From Alphaproteobacteria bacterium UBA1301 (lineage in GTDB: Bacteria > Pseudomonadota > Alphaproteobacteria > Micropepsales > Micropepsaceae): a DNA stretch of 64,000 nucleotides. Position 1 is the first letter of the stretch. Each line of letters begins with the position of its first letter. A program made the translations under genes and the position numbers. Below are positions 43,731-51,468 of this stretch, piece after piece. The stretch is taken from contig DBUB01000005.1 of the NCBI GenBank assembly GCA_002307725.1, positions 32,106 to 96,105 on the forward strand, given 5' to 3'. The notes under the pieces were generated by a model. That model was not told where the DNA came from, did not search any database, and saw only the letters and a program-made list of their open reading frames with translations.

Positions 43731-43764
43731 CGGGTCCAAGACTGACTTGGGCCCGTTTTTATTT
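43731..43764 (+). terminator. rpsT intrinsic terminator
   Basis: Stem CGGGTCCAAG / CTTGGGCCCG with a 5-base loop, followed by TTTTTATTT. It starts 36 bases after the rpsT stop. Confidence 0.85.
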
Positions 43765-44169
43765 GTCCGTGCGCTGACGAACACAGCAAAAGGCCGCAGT
43801 GCAGTGCAGCATGACAGTTCGGTTTCGGTAAGCCTCTGATTCGGCAAAATTAACCACAGCATTCGAATTTTCCGTATAAAGAACATACGCTTAGGAATAC
43901 GGCCCGCATCATCGATTCGTCACATAATCTTCGACGTTCCGCGTTTATTCCCTTGAGTCGCTCCCAGGTTTTTGCTTAAGGTTAGCCATGGTGAGGGCGC
44001 GAGACGAAAGCAATGCCTAACAAAACCAAAGTACAGATAAAGGTGTTGTACGCGTCGCGAAGTCCAGTTGGGCTGGCTTCGTAGTAAAGTTAAGTAAAAC
44101 CGCAAATATACTACTTCAGGCGCCGGGCACGCTCGTACGCGCGTCGGTGTTTCTTCGGACTGTTCTCAG
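43765..44169. other. A+T-rich intergenic region between rpsT and dnaA gene group
   Basis: About 400 bp with no gene. It is A+T-richer than its surroundings and holds one near-DnaA box (TTAACCACA, 43850-43858, one mismatch to TTATCCACA). No box cluster is visible, so an origin here is not supported, although an origin often lies near dnaA. A promoter for the rhodanese gene is expected at its right end. Confidence 0.35.
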
Positions 44170-44607
44170 ATGGCAACTACCCCTCCTTCCAGCTATGCAG
44201 GCGATATCAGCGTCGCGGAAGCCTGGGCGGCACTGCAAGCGGACCCGGGGGCCCAGCTCGTGGACGTCCGGACGGCCGCAGAGTGGGCGTTCGTGGGCCT
44301 GCCCGATCTGACCGTGCTGGGGCGCCGGGTGCACTGCATCGAATGGGTGATGTTCCCGTCGATGGGCCCGAACACCGCGTTCACGAACGAAGTCCGGGCC
44401 GCGTTAGGTCCTGATCAAGACATCGCCGTCTACTTCCTGTGCCGTTCGGGCGCGCGGTCGCGTGCCGCCGCGATGGCGATGACGGCCGCAGGCTACACAA
44501 AGAGTTTCAACATCGCAGGTGGGTTCGAAGGCGATCTCGACACCGAACACCACCGCGGCAAGAACAATGGCTGGAAGGCTGCGAGCCTTCCATGGGTGCA
44601 GACATAA
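44170..44607 (+). CDS. rhodanese-like sulfurtransferase domain protein
   Basis: 145 residues. Single rhodanese domain: SVAEAWAALQADPGAQLVDVRTAAEWAFVGLPDL, with the active-site loop YFLCRSGARSRAAAMAMTAAG (Cys about 97) and YTKSFNIAGGFEGDLD. It should transfer sulfane sulfur. The rhodanese-dnaA spacing is about 150 bp. Confidence 0.92.
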   Translation: MATTPPSSYAGDISVAEAWAALQADPGAQLVDVRTAAEWAFVGLPDLTVLGRRVHCIEWVMFPSMGPNTAFTNEVRAALGPDQDIAVYFLCRSGARSRAAAMAMTAAGYTKSFNIAGGFEGDLDTEHHRGKNNGWKAASLPWVQT

Positions 44608-44627
44608 GAACAAGGGAGGATGCCACA

Positions 44628-44675
44628 ATGCGAAGTTTGATGGCGCCGCGGGGACGGCGCTCTGGAGGCCGATAG
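44628..44675 (+). other. possible 15-residue ORF in the dnaA leader
   Basis: ATG at 44628 follows GGGAGG by 7 bases and opens MRSLMAPRGRRSGGR, then stop. A CCGGAC/GTCCGG hairpin follows at about 44680-44700. It may be a leader peptide, or a chance ORF. Confidence 0.25.
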
Positions 44676-44759
44676 ACCGGACCGAAAAAGAGTCCGGACT
44701 TCAACAAGAAACAAGCGGTGCGCCGAACAACGCGCGCATCTGATATGCGGGTATGGGAT

Positions 44760-46208
44760 ATGGGACAATCGACAAGCAAGCCGACTTCGAAAGATTGGCC
44801 GGCACGGTGGGTATGCGTGCGCGAGCGTCTTCGCAAGGAACTCGGCGATCCGATTTTCGAGGCGTGGATCGCGCCCCTGAGCCTGGAAGCCTGGGACAAG
44901 GATGACCTGAAAATCGGCGCCGCTAAGCAGTTCGTGCGCAATTGGGTCGCCAATCACTACATTGCCCGGATCGAGCGCGCCTTCCGCGCTGAAAATGCCG
45001 AACCGGCGTCGCTCTCTGTTGTTGTCACCGCGGCATCTTCGGCCGTGGCGACGCAAGTTTCGAAAGAGCCCGTGCACATCACGCCGCAGCCCTCCATCCC
45101 GCCCTCCAACGTCTCCTACATGCCGCATGTCCTGGCGCCGGACCCCACCAGTGCCGTGCAGGGCCTGTGGAGCCGCATGCTGCATCCGCAGCAGACCTTC
45201 GACAGCTTCATTCCCGGCCAAGCCAATGAGTTCGGCCATGGCGCCGCGCGCGCCTTTGCGGAAGGCCGTGGCGGCGACATCCCCCTGCTCTACATCCATG
45301 GCGGGTTCGGCTTCGGCAAAACCCATTTGCTCAACGCCGCGGCGCTGGAATTTCGGAAGCGCACCAAGAAGGTGCTGTTCCTGCGCGCCGAAGATTTCAT
45401 GCGCCACTTCCTCGGCGCCCTCTACCGCAAGGACACGCTCAACTTCAAAGAAGAGCTGCGCAGCGCCGACGTCCTCATCATCGACGATCTGCAGCACATC
45501 TGCCGCTCGGCTGCGACGGCGTCGGAGTTCCTCTACACCGTCAATGCGCTGGCCGATCTGCGCCGCAAGGTGGTGATCGCCGCCGACCGTGCCCCCGCAG
45601 CGCTGGAAGGCCTCGGCGCCGACGTCAAGAGCCGCATCTCCGGTGGCCTGGTGATCCAGCTCGGCAAACCCGACCGCGAAACGGCCCTGGCGATCCTGCG
45701 CTATCGCGCCGCCGAGTTCTCGCGCCTGCGTCCCGGCGTCGCCATTCCCGACGACGTGCTGGAGCGCATCGCCGATCTTGAAAACGCATCCCCGCGCGAT
45801 CTCATCGCTATCTTTACCAAGCTTGCCACCTATGCCGACCTCACCAAGAAGCCGGTGACGGCGGAGATGGCCGAGGAAGCCGTCGGCCTGCGCATGATCG
45901 GCGGGCTGGCCGCCAAGACGTCGATCGAGGATATCCAGCGCAAAACAGCCGAGTTCTACAAGCTCGACGTGCGTGACTTTCACTCGCCGCAACGTGCCCG
46001 CCGCGTCGCGCGCCCGCGTCAGGTGGCGATGTATCTCGCCCGCAAACTGACGACGCGCTCGCTGCCCGAAATCGGCCGGCGCTTCGGCGGCCGCGACCAC
46101 ACCACCGTCCTGCACGCCTGCCGCCGGGTGGAAGCGCTGTGCCACGAGGATCCGCTGTTCAAGCAGGAAGTCGACTTCCTCAGCCAGATGCTGTCGAAGG
46201 TGATGTGA
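44760..46208 (+). CDS. dnaA: chromosomal replication initiator protein DnaA
   Basis: 482 residues from the ATG at 44760; an ATG at 44745 is also possible. Domain I (about 10-75) WVCVRERLRKELGDPIFEAWIAPL. The linker is about 75-145. The AAA+ domain has Walker A GGFGFGKTHLL (181-191) and Walker B VLIIDDLQHI (238-247), with the arginine in VKSRISGGL. Domain IV ends RRFGGRDHTTVLHACRRVE, the DnaA-box binding helix-turn-helix. The P-loop (usually GGVGLGKTH) and the entry motif FIPGQANEFGHGAARAFA are unusually divergent. dnaN is 16.6 kb away rather than adjacent. Confidence 0.94.
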   Translation: MGQSTSKPTSKDWPARWVCVRERLRKELGDPIFEAWIAPLSLEAWDKDDLKIGAAKQFVRNWVANHYIARIERAFRAENAEPASLSVVVTAASSAVATQVSKEPVHITPQPSIPPSNVSYMPHVLAPDPTSAVQGLWSRMLHPQQTFDSFIPGQANEFGHGAARAFAEGRGGDIPLLYIHGGFGFGKTHLLNAAALEFRKRTKKVLFLRAEDFMRHFLGALYRKDTLNFKEELRSADVLIIDDLQHICRSAATASEFLYTVNALADLRRKVVIAADRAPAALEGLGADVKSRISGGLVIQLGKPDRETALAILRYRAAEFSRLRPGVAIPDDVLERIADLENASPRDLIAIFTKLATYADLTKKPVTAEMAEEAVGLRMIGGLAAKTSIEDIQRKTAEFYKLDVRDFHSPQRARRVARPRQVAMYLARKLTTRSLPEIGRRFGGRDHTTVLHACRRVEALCHEDPLFKQEVDFLSQMLSKVM

Positions 46209-46500
46209 GGGGCGAATAGCGAGTAGAGAACGCCCGCTCTTCGCACCCCGGAGGGCGGGCGATCCTATTTGGCTAGATTCGCCGCATCGCACAAATTTGT
46301 ACGACAATTCAATTGACGCTTTCACCGACGGCCTGATAGGTCTGCAGGCACGCAAGACCGGCTTTTCGGTGCATGCGAGATATTCTGTCAGCCGAACAAC
46401 CGCCGCGCGTATGCCTCGGCAAATGCCAACCTTTGTCAGCCAGCCCAAGTGCCGGATGTGCGGTCGGCGCACAACGCCACATCATGAAGTCAGGTGAACT
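46209..46500 (+). other. dnaA-MFS intergenic region
   Basis: A hairpin CGCCCGC...GCGGGCG (about 46230-46260) after dnaA may terminate dnaA transcription, though without a T-run. The remaining stretch holds no gene and should contain the MFS promoter. Confidence 0.4.
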
Positions 46501-47802
46501 ATGCCAGCGCCAATAACGAGCACCGCCACACTCACTGTCAGTTCCGGCAACAACACGCCCTACAAGCCGGCCCTGGCGCTGCTCGCCAGCTTGTTCTTCA
46601 TCTGGGGCTTCATCACCGTCATCAATAACACGCTGCTGCCGCATCTGCGCGCCGTGTTCGATCTCGACTACACGCGCACGACCCTGATCGAATCCACCTG
46701 GTTTATTGCCTATTTCGTGGCGTCGCTGCCGTCGGCCAAACTGATCGAACGCATCGGCTACAAGCGCTCGCTGGTGACGGGGTTGCTGATCATGGCCTTC
46801 GGCGCCTTGCTGATGATCCCCGCCGCCCGCATCCCGTCCTATTACCTGGTGCTCACGGCCCTGTTCATCATCGCTGCAGGGATCACGCTTCTGCAGGTGG
46901 CGGCCAATCCTTATGTCGCCGTCATCGGCCCACAACAGACCGCCTCGTCCCGCCTCAATTTGGTGCAGGCGTTCAATTCGATGGGCACGACTTTCGCCCC
47001 GCTGTTCGGCGGCTATCTGATCCTGGGCCGCAGTGTGTCCGGAACGGTCAGCGAAAGTCATATCCTGACGACGGTCGAGCGTCTGGCCGATGCACGTTCG
47101 GTACAATTGCCCTATCTGATCGTCGCGGCGGTTTTGATAGCGCTGGCGCTGGTCTTCGCCCGTTTCCGGCTGCCGGAATTCAACCAGGGAAACCGCCGCA
47201 TCACCGCCGCGGAGCGCAAGCAGCATTCGCTCTGGCACCATCGCAATCTGGTATTCGGCGTCCCGGCGATCTTCATTTATCTGATTGCGGAGATCGGCGT
47301 CGCCAACCTGTTCATCAACTTCGTGTCGCAACCGACGATCGGCAACCTCACCCACGAGCAGGCCTCGCATTTCCTGTTCCTTTTGTGGGGCGGCATGATG
47401 GTCGGCCGTTTCGCCGGCAGCGGATTGATGCGTTACTTCGCGCCCACCCATGTGCTCGCCGGGGCGAGCATCGGCGCTTTCATCGTGATGATCGTCGCCG
47501 CCTGCGCACAAGGCCCGACGGCGATGTGGGCGCTGATCCTGGTGGGACTGTTCCATTCCATCATGTTCCCCACCATCTTCACCCTGGGCATCAAAGGGCT
47601 GGGGCCACTCACCGAGGAAGGCGCCGGGCTGCTCATCATGGCCATCGCCGGCGGCGCACTTGTCATCGTGCAGGGCACGATTGCCGACGCGTTCGGGCTG
47701 CAGATCTCGTTCCTGCTGACCGCCGCTTGCGAGGTCTACACGCTGTTTTACGCCCTGTGGGGAAGCAAGCCGACCAACGCCGTTGCCGAGCCGGCAACAT
47801 AA
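46501..47802 (+). CDS. FucP/GluP-type sugar MFS transporter
   Basis: 433 residues, 12 membrane helices. Family signatures: LLASLFFIWGFITVINNTLLPHL, LIERIGYKRSLVTGLL, AAGITLLQVAANPYVAVIGP, TASSRLNLVQAFNSMGTTFAPLFGGYLIL. The L-fucose permease and glucose/galactose transporters share these. It would symport a hexose with H+ or Na+. A bidirectional terminator follows. Confidence 0.92.
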   Translation: MPAPITSTATLTVSSGNNTPYKPALALLASLFFIWGFITVINNTLLPHLRAVFDLDYTRTTLIESTWFIAYFVASLPSAKLIERIGYKRSLVTGLLIMAFGALLMIPAARIPSYYLVLTALFIIAAGITLLQVAANPYVAVIGPQQTASSRLNLVQAFNSMGTTFAPLFGGYLILGRSVSGTVSESHILTTVERLADARSVQLPYLIVAAVLIALALVFARFRLPEFNQGNRRITAAERKQHSLWHHRNLVFGVPAIFIYLIAEIGVANLFINFVSQPTIGNLTHEQASHFLFLLWGGMMVGRFAGSGLMRYFAPTHVLAGASIGAFIVMIVAACAQGPTAMWALILVGLFHSIMFPTIFTLGIKGLGPLTEEGAGLLIMAIAGGALVIVQGTIADAFGLQISFLLTAACEVYTLFYALWGSKPTNAVAEPAT

Positions 47803-47821
47803 CGGCGAGCGCTTCGCCTTC

Positions 47822-47869
47822 GAAAAACCGCCCGCTTCTCAAACCGAGGAGCGGGCGGTTCCCTTTTTT
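47822..47869. terminator. bidirectional terminator between MFS and hydrolase
   Basis: 11-bp stem AACCGCCCGCT / AGCGGGCGGTT (47826-47836, 47850-47860), with a T-run on the right and A-run on the left, serving both convergent genes. Confidence 0.85.
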
Positions 47870-47876
47870 GGTCCCG

Positions 47877-48869
47877 TTATTGCGCGGGGAAGTTCTTAAG
47901 CTGCACCGTCCACTGCTTGTCGGTGCAGATACCGCAATCCTTGCCGGTGAAATACGCCGCGGCTTTCTTATCGCCGCGCAACTGCCATTCGAGCCATTCC
48001 ACAGCAACCTTGGCCGACGGCCCGCCATTGGGCCGCAGGAAATCGCCGCCGTGACCAGCGTCATTGCTGACCACCACCACCGGCACATGATCGATCCGCG
48101 AAAAATCGTCCATGCCGTTGGGGTAGGCAATGTCCTTCGGCCCGCCCAAAATGTAGATGATCGGCGTGCGCAGCGTTTTCAGCGTCGCCTTGCTCACCTT
48201 AAGGTCCGGCAGGAAGTTCTTATCGTCCGGGAACATGCCGCTGTTTTGCATGATCACCGTTTTGACCCGCGGATCGCTCCCCAGGTCCATGGCCTGGCCG
48301 CCGCCACAGGAAAAACCCGCCACCGCGAGCTTGGCTGGATCGATCTTGCCGTAATAGGCGCTGCCGGGCCGCGCATTTTCTGCCAGCACCCATTCGATGC
48401 CGGCTTTCACGTCGGCGGCGGTCGTCTCCAAGACGAATTTCGGCGGACCTGGCGGCCGCGGCGGCAGTGCCGTCGAACCGGGACCGGAAAAGATCCCGCC
48501 TGGCGCCACGACGACGTAACCGTAAGAAGCGATCTCGGCCAAGTACAAGCGCGAGCCTGCACCATCCTTGGAACAGCCGCCATTGCCCCAGCCGACGATG
48601 CCGAGCTGGCCCTTGCCGACCTTCGACAGGTCTTTCGGCCGGTAGACGACGTGGTTCGGCAGGCCGGGGTCTGCTTCCTTTAGCGCCGCAAACGCGCCGG
48701 TGCCCTCGGTGTCGGGCATCTTAGCGTAGGCCGCCTGATCGGCATCGGATTTGGCTTTCTCTTCTGGGGTTTGCTGCGGAAACGGCGACATCGGCGGCGG
48801 CGCGTTCTGAGCCATCGCTGTACTGCCCATGAGCAGTGTGAGTATCGCCGTAACGAATATGCGGTTCAT
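47877..48869 (-). CDS. secreted alpha/beta hydrolase
   Basis: 330 residues. Signal peptide MNRIFVTAILTLLMGSTAMAQ. Nucleophile elbow LAVAGFSCGGGQAMD, an oxyanion region GIVGWGNGGCSKDG, Asp in GGPKDIAYPNG and His in SNDAGHGGDFL give an intact triad. Several cysteines, including CGIC near the end, may form disulphides. The family resembles PET-hydrolase/dienelactone-like chlorophyllase-type esterases, but substrate is unknown. It probably acts in the periplasm or outside. Confidence 0.85.
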   Translation of the reverse strand: MNRIFVTAILTLLMGSTAMAQNAPPPMSPFPQQTPEEKAKSDADQAAYAKMPDTEGTGAFAALKEADPGLPNHVVYRPKDLSKVGKGQLGIVGWGNGGCSKDGAGSRLYLAEIASYGYVVVAPGGIFSGPGSTALPPRPPGPPKFVLETTAADVKAGIEWVLAENARPGSAYYGKIDPAKLAVAGFSCGGGQAMDLGSDPRVKTVIMQNSGMFPDDKNFLPDLKVSKATLKTLRTPIIYILGGPKDIAYPNGMDDFSRIDHVPVVVVSNDAGHGGDFLRPNGGPSAKVAVEWLEWQLRGDKKAAAYFTGKDCGICTDKQWTVQLKNFPAQ

Positions 48870-49483
48870 CTTGTCCTCCCGTTACGCGCCGCCCGGATTG
48901 TGGGCCGCAGCGGCGCCATTTTCTTTTATCGGACAATATCTAGTCGATTGCAGGCGCCGCGCCAATCGCGCGGGAGCCCGGTACCGGCACACATTTTTCG
49001 CAGATTGTCGCCACATCTGCTGCCGCGAATTGGCGCCACATTTAGATGACCAACCCCGCATCGGCGCTTGCGTCTGATTTTCATTTTGCGAAATCCGCGG
49101 CGCTAAGAAAATACCGCCGACCCCACGGGGGGCGTGTGGGGGTCGGCGGCTTGCTTGGCCTGTTCGAGAAACGCTAGTTCCAGGACACCGGTTCTGCGTT
49201 TCGAATGTCAGATAATTGACGAAGGCCAATATCGTCACCCTAAACGACCGCAGCCTCGTTGGATAGTTGTGGATTCTACCCATTTGGACTGGGCAACGAT
49301 GGCGCATGCCTCTCAACTGCCGGCACCCCTGACGCGCTGCATACCTTTGCTTGCGGATCTATCGCAACGCTCGATGCGAGAGCGGTGTGTATTTCTTACA
49401 ACCGCATCATTCCGCCACCATAAGTACATTCCGAAGCTGCCACACGACGCGCATCTCTACTATAAATATCGCTCAGTGATTCA
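48870..49483. other. 600-bp region with no convincing gene, strong hairpin
   Basis: No frame shows clear coding character. A perfect 11-bp stem CCGCCGACCCC (49114-49124) / GGGGTCGGCGG (49139-49149) is followed on the minus strand by TATTTTCTT, so it could end a minus-strand RNA starting to the right. The hydrolase promoter should lie near 48870-48960. Confidence 0.45.
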
Positions 49484-50068
49484 ATGGTACGCGGCGAAGT
49501 AAAATATCCGTCTAACCAGAATTTATTCGGGAACAGTGCCTTGGCTATGATCCTCCCCCCCCGCTCGGCCGTTCGGCGCCCGCCTTATACGAAGACTACC
49601 CCCCTCACCGATGTCACGGCTTGTGTAAAGTCCTGGGGCCGGCGCGGCGTCATTGGGGGAGCCGTTTTCGGCTTCGTGCTCGGCATTATCCTCGTGGCGA
49701 TCCCACTCTCGACCAACATTCTCACCTTTGGAGTTGGTGGAACGTTATTGGTGGCGGTGGTCGAGTGTGCGGTCATTGCCGGCGGGTTCGCCGCATTGGC
49801 GGCGGCGCTTTTTGGTCAGGGTAGCGGCGGCCACGCGCGGTCTGACGCACTCGCAATGACCAGACGCCGGACCACAGAGGCCGCCTGGCGAGACAGCGAT
49901 AGTCCTCTTGCCGAGTGGCCGCAGCGCAAGCCGTCCACGTTTTCAACACCGCCACCGCCCTTTCCGCTCGACTCTGATGGCGATTGGAACACCGTGACGT
50001 CGCTGCAAAATATTCAAACCCGGCTCAACACGATTGATGCCTGGGAGAATGGCAACACGGGACCGTAA
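49484..50068 (+). CDS. hypothetical membrane protein
   Basis: 194 residues from the ATG at 49484; ATG 49547 is an alternative and neither has a strong ribosome site. Two membrane helices at about 58-78 (GGAVFGFVLGIILVAIPLS) and 85-110. A polar proline-rich C-terminus follows (STFSTPPPPFPLDSDGDW). Family not recognised. It lies 64 bp upstream of the CsbD gene. Confidence 0.5.
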   Translation: MVRGEVKYPSNQNLFGNSALAMILPPRSAVRRPPYTKTTPLTDVTACVKSWGRRGVIGGAVFGFVLGIILVAIPLSTNILTFGVGGTLLVAVVECAVIAGGFAALAAALFGQGSGGHARSDALAMTRRRTTEAAWRDSDSPLAEWPQRKPSTFSTPPPPFPLDSDGDWNTVTSLQNIQTRLNTIDAWENGNTGP

Positions 50069-50132
50069 TGGTCGGTGCAATACCATTACGCCATCGTTTG
50101 CTACATTCCCAATGACCACAGGAGAAACGTGC

Positions 50133-50333
50133 ATGAACTGGGATCAGATTGAAGGAAACTGGAAGCAATACAAAGGTCAGATCATGTCCAAGTGGGGCAA
50201 GCTGACCAACGACGACATCGACTCCATCAACGGCAAGCGAACGGAATTGCTCGGTATCATTCAGGCGCGATACGGCCGCGTCAAGGAACAAGCGGATACC
50301 GAAATCGATCAGTGGCTTAACAACATCAAATAG
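50133..50333 (+). CDS. CsbD family stress protein
   Basis: 66 residues starting MNWDQIEGNWKQYKGQIMSKWGKLTNDD, then GRVKEQADTEIDQWL. Typical CsbD-like sequence, a small acidic helical protein induced in general stress. AGGAGAA lies 9 bases upstream of the ATG. The receiver gene starts 2 bases after its stop, so they form an operon. Confidence 0.93.
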   Translation: MNWDQIEGNWKQYKGQIMSKWGKLTNDDIDSINGKRTELLGIIQARYGRVKEQADTEIDQWLNNIK

Positions 50334-50335
50334 TC

Positions 50336-50698
50336 ATGGCCCCAATGATCGACATCATTGATGACGATGACGCGGTTCGCGATTCGACCCAGGCGCTGCT
50401 CGAAACATACGGCTACGACGCCCGCCAACACCCCTCCGCCGAGGATTACCTCGCCTACTCGGGACAGAAGGCTGATTGCCTGCTTGTCGACCACCACATG
50501 CCCGGCATGACCGGACTCGATCTCCTTGAGCATTTGCATGCGAAGGGCGACCGAACGCCCGCCGTCATGCTTACCGGTCGGAGCGACCCAGCAATCGCGC
50601 CACGCATTGCGCGCGTCGGCGTAAAGCTTCTGCATAAGCCGATCGCGCCCGACGAACTCATACGTTGGATCGCGCAAGCGTGCAAAGTGCACTGCTAA
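50336..50698 (+). CDS. stand-alone response-regulator receiver domain
   Basis: 120 residues, single receiver domain, no output domain. Acid pocket in IIDDDDAVRD, phospho-Asp in CLLVDHHMPGMTGLD (about 52), Thr in VMLTGRSD (about 80) and Lys in LLHKPI (about 101). It resembles the FixJ receiver. It probably relays a phosphoryl group to another protein. It is co-transcribed with csbD, suggesting a stress phosphorelay role. Confidence 0.92.
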   Translation: MAPMIDIIDDDDAVRDSTQALLETYGYDARQHPSAEDYLAYSGQKADCLLVDHHMPGMTGLDLLEHLHAKGDRTPAVMLTGRSDPAIAPRIARVGVKLLHKPIAPDELIRWIAQACKVHC

Positions 50699-50771
50699 AG
50701 CGCTTTTGGGAAAAGCAGACGGCGCCTTGTCCGTTGGTTTCCTGGTTCAAAACGCAGTGCGACGTCGATCA

Positions 50772-50792
50772 GCCTGAGTAGATTCCGATCCT
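50772..50792 (+). repeat. 21-bp motif shared with 57515-57535
   Basis: CCTGAGTAGATTCCGATCCT (preceded by G) occurs here on the plus strand and at 57515-57535 on the minus strand, in both cases upstream of one of the two small paralogous genes (51271 and 57394). Weaker similarity continues for about 25 bases downstream. Confidence 0.75.
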
Positions 50793-50882
50793 TTTTGAAC
50801 AAAGGTGGCGCGGGCAGTGTCGTCGAACCGCTGCTGTGTCGCGCTCGTCTTTCGCAGGTGGCAGCACTATGAGGACTCCAAC

Positions 50883-51197
50883 ATGCGTATGCTTTTGAAA
50901 GGCACAGTGATTGCTCTGGCCCTTGCCGGTACGGCACTTGCGACCACTGGTGCCTCCAGTGCCGATGGCTTCACGATCAGCACGTCCAACCATGGCCGCG
51001 GTCACACCACAACCGGAATTTCGATCGATTTCGGCAACGTGGCCTTTGCCTACCGCGACGGCTATTGGGACAATGACCATCGCTGGCACAAATGGCGTAA
51101 CGCCCGCGAACACCGGGAGTATCGCGACCGCCACGGCGACAACTACCGCGGCGGAAATCACCGTCGCTATCGCGGCCAGGGTTGGCGGCGAGACTGA
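50883..51197 (+). CDS. small secreted basic protein
   Basis: 104 residues from the ATG at 50883. Signal peptide MRMLLKGTVIALALAGTALATTGASSA. The mature part has GHTTTGISIDFGNVAFAYRDGYWDNDHRWHKW, then an Arg/His-rich end (HREYRDRHGDNYRGGNHRRYRGQGWRRD shortened here). It is exported and strongly basic. Function unknown. Confidence 0.75.
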   Translation: MRMLLKGTVIALALAGTALATTGASSADGFTISTSNHGRGHTTTGISIDFGNVAFAYRDGYWDNDHRWHKWRNAREHREYRDRHGDNYRGGNHRRYRGQGWRRD

Positions 51198-51270
51198 GTT
51201 CCGCAATAGCGAAGTCCTTGACCGCAGACGTGCGCGCCAAGGACTTCGATCTAAAACGGAGTAACTGGCT

Positions 51271-51468
51271 ATGGGGTACAGGATTCGATTTCAGCGCCCG
51301 GATGCGTTGGGATTCATCGCCAATTTGTTTATCGAGGACGATGCGGCAACGGCAATGCAAATCCGTCACCTGAAAGCGACCGGTTACACGATCATCGATA
51401 CGTTTCCGGCACCCGAAACAGAACAACGATTTCCACAGGTTCAGCCATCCTTTTCGCGCACGCTTTGA
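51271..51468 (+). CDS. small hypothetical protein, paralogue of 57209-57394
   Basis: 65 residues MGYRIRFQRPDALGFIANLF..AATAMQIRHLKATGYTIIDTFPAPE. It shares its layout with the 61-residue product at 57209-57394 (MAYTIRYRRPE, HIRHLERLGYTILDVSPE). GGAG is 10 bases upstream. Soluble, no known family. It overlaps the convergent MFS gene end by 28 bases. Confidence 0.65.
   Translation: MGYRIRFQRPDALGFIANLFIEDDAATAMQIRHLKATGYTIIDTFPAPETEQRFPQVQPSFSRTL

Noticed and set aside
43696..44759. Replication origin next to dnaA
   Set aside because: Only one near-match to a DnaA box (TTAACCACA) was seen, with no cluster or clear unwinding element. An origin here is not supported.
49134..49502. 122-codon plus-strand open frame
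   Set aside because: It overlaps a strong hairpin, has no ribosome site and no recognisable family; composition is not gene-like.
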